Assembly: GCA_017438675.1 (NCBI GenBank)
Contig: JAFRUW010000011.1
Location: 1 to 11,181, forward strand
From: Oscillospiraceae bacterium
GTDB taxonomy: Bacteria; Bacillota; Clostridia; Oscillospirales; Oscillospiraceae
Length of the DNA stretch: 11,181 bases
Direction: 5' to 3'
The notes beneath the pieces were generated by a model, which saw only the letters and a program-made list of their open reading frames with translations, was not told where the DNA came from and ran no database searches. Each line of letters begins with the position of its first letter. Position 1 is the stretch's first letter. The position numbers and the translations under genes are program-made. Shown in pieces: positions 10,768 to 11,181 of the stretch.

Positions 10768-11181
10768 ATGGCTGAAAAAATAGTCCGCGGTGCGGAAAAG
10801 AAAGCTGCAGAGACCGCAAAAAAGGCTTCCGAGCCGGCAAAGAAGGCTGCGGAGACCGCGAAAAAGGCTGCCCCTGCAAAGAAACCCCAGCAGACCATCG
10901 TCACCCCCAACAAGCCCACAGGCGGCAGCACTGTCGGACTCAGGATCGGCGCCGTCGTCCTCTGGGTACTGGCCATCGTATGCGAGATCTTCGCTATCAT
11001 GGCCGCAATGAAAAACTTCTATCCCCCCTTCGGCATGAGCCCCCTGGTCTTCATTATCATCATGATCGTCCTGGATCTGGCCTTTGCCATCATCGCGGCC
11101 CAGCTCTGGAAAAAGGCCAATCACATTAACCCCATGAGCGAAAAGCGCGGCAAGTTCCTGTTCTATGTCTGGAACGAGCTG
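10768..11181 (+). CDS. Lys/Ala-rich membrane protein, 3' end missing
   Basis: An open frame begins at ATG 10768, preceded by GGAGGA (10756-10761) at ideal spacing and by a strong promoter, and stays open to the window edge (138 residues visible). Residues 1-45 are Lys/Ala/Glu-rich and include two exact KKAAETAKKA repeats (11-20 and 25-34) separated by SEPA, which looks like a histone-H1-type, DNA- or surface-binding tail, possibly helical. A Pro/Thr/Gly linker (46-55) leads to two predicted transmembrane helices (about 57-80 and 92-113), then a positively charged loop (LWKKANHINPMSEKRGK). I do not recognise the family. The protein continues beyond the window, so its C-terminal domain is unknown. 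No signal peptide is seen; the basic tail would be expected in the cytoplasm by the positive-inside rule. Confidence 0.82.
   Translation, partial: MAEKIVRGAEKKAAETAKKASEPAKKAAETAKKAAPAKKPQQTIVTPNKPTGGSTVGLRIGAVVLWVLAIVCEIFAIMAAMKNFYPPFGMSPLVFIIIMIVLDLAFAIIAAQLWKKANHINPMSEKRGKFLFYVWNEL

Noticed and set aside
10114..11124. A 336-codon antisense frame spanning the comM end and the Lys/Ala-rich gene
   Set aside because: Conflicts with a gene that has a promoter and ribosome binding site on the + strand; low-complexity Phe/Ala/Gly run is the complement of the Lys/Ala codons.
1..11181. tRNA or rRNA genes
   Set aside because: No cloverleaf, CCA-ended tRNA-like sequence or rRNA segment was recognised on either strand.

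Overview
The window is a stretch of bacterial chromosome next to the replication-origin gene cluster. The order recF - remB - (spacer) - gyrB - gyrA is the classic Firmicutes dnaA/dnaN/recF/gyr neighbourhood. A DUF370 (RemB/YaaB) gene directly after recF, a GC-rich genome with C/G-ending codons, and the GyrA and GyrB sequence style suggest a class Clostridia anaerobe, probably of the Oscillospirales/Ruminococcaceae type. That placement is inference from gene order and protein style; no rRNA is present to confirm it.

Layout, all genes on the + strand: 3' part of recF (1-854); remB (839-1102, overlapping recF); repeat-filled spacer (1103-1668); gyrB (1669-3603); spacer with an inverted repeat copy (3604-3911); a lone AT-rich gene for an unrecognised four-helix membrane protein (3912-4487); another repeat copy (4486-4685); gyrA (4753-7260); repeat-filled spacer (7261-7625); rnhA (7626-8060) translationally coupled to a YcxB-like membrane protein gene (8057-8575); a Rho-independent terminator (8581-8615); repeat-filled spacer (to 9105); a ComM/YifB-family AAA+ gene with a TTG start (9106-10626); a clear sigma-70-type promoter (10688-10716); and the 5' part of a Lys/Ala-rich two-helix membrane protein gene that runs off the window (10768-11181).

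The housekeeping genes fit together as DNA maintenance: RecF (gap repair), gyrase A2B2 (supercoiling), RNase HI (R-loop and primer removal) and a ComM-type hexameric helicase. They are ordinary apart from substitutions in the quinolone-determining regions of GyrA and GyrB.

The unusual content lies between the genes. A core element of about 190-210 bp occurs five times (1298-1499 +, 3642-3847 -, 4486-4685 +, 7264-7464 -, 8718-8907 -), once in every intergenic gap longer than 250 bp. It has invariant sequence blocks plus two stem-loops, one of which changes its stem sequence from copy to copy while keeping perfect pairing. Three copies carry an extra GC-rich hairpin arm on the same side. The other two copies face each other in inverted orientation around the AT-rich membrane protein gene that separates gyrB from gyrA, so the island 3642-4685 looks like a repeat-bounded cassette. 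I do not recognise this element as a named family. A second family of short palindromes (consensus like GGGCGRTCATYGAYCGCCC plus CTAC) is scattered through the same spacers, and one member serves as the terminator after the YcxB-like gene.
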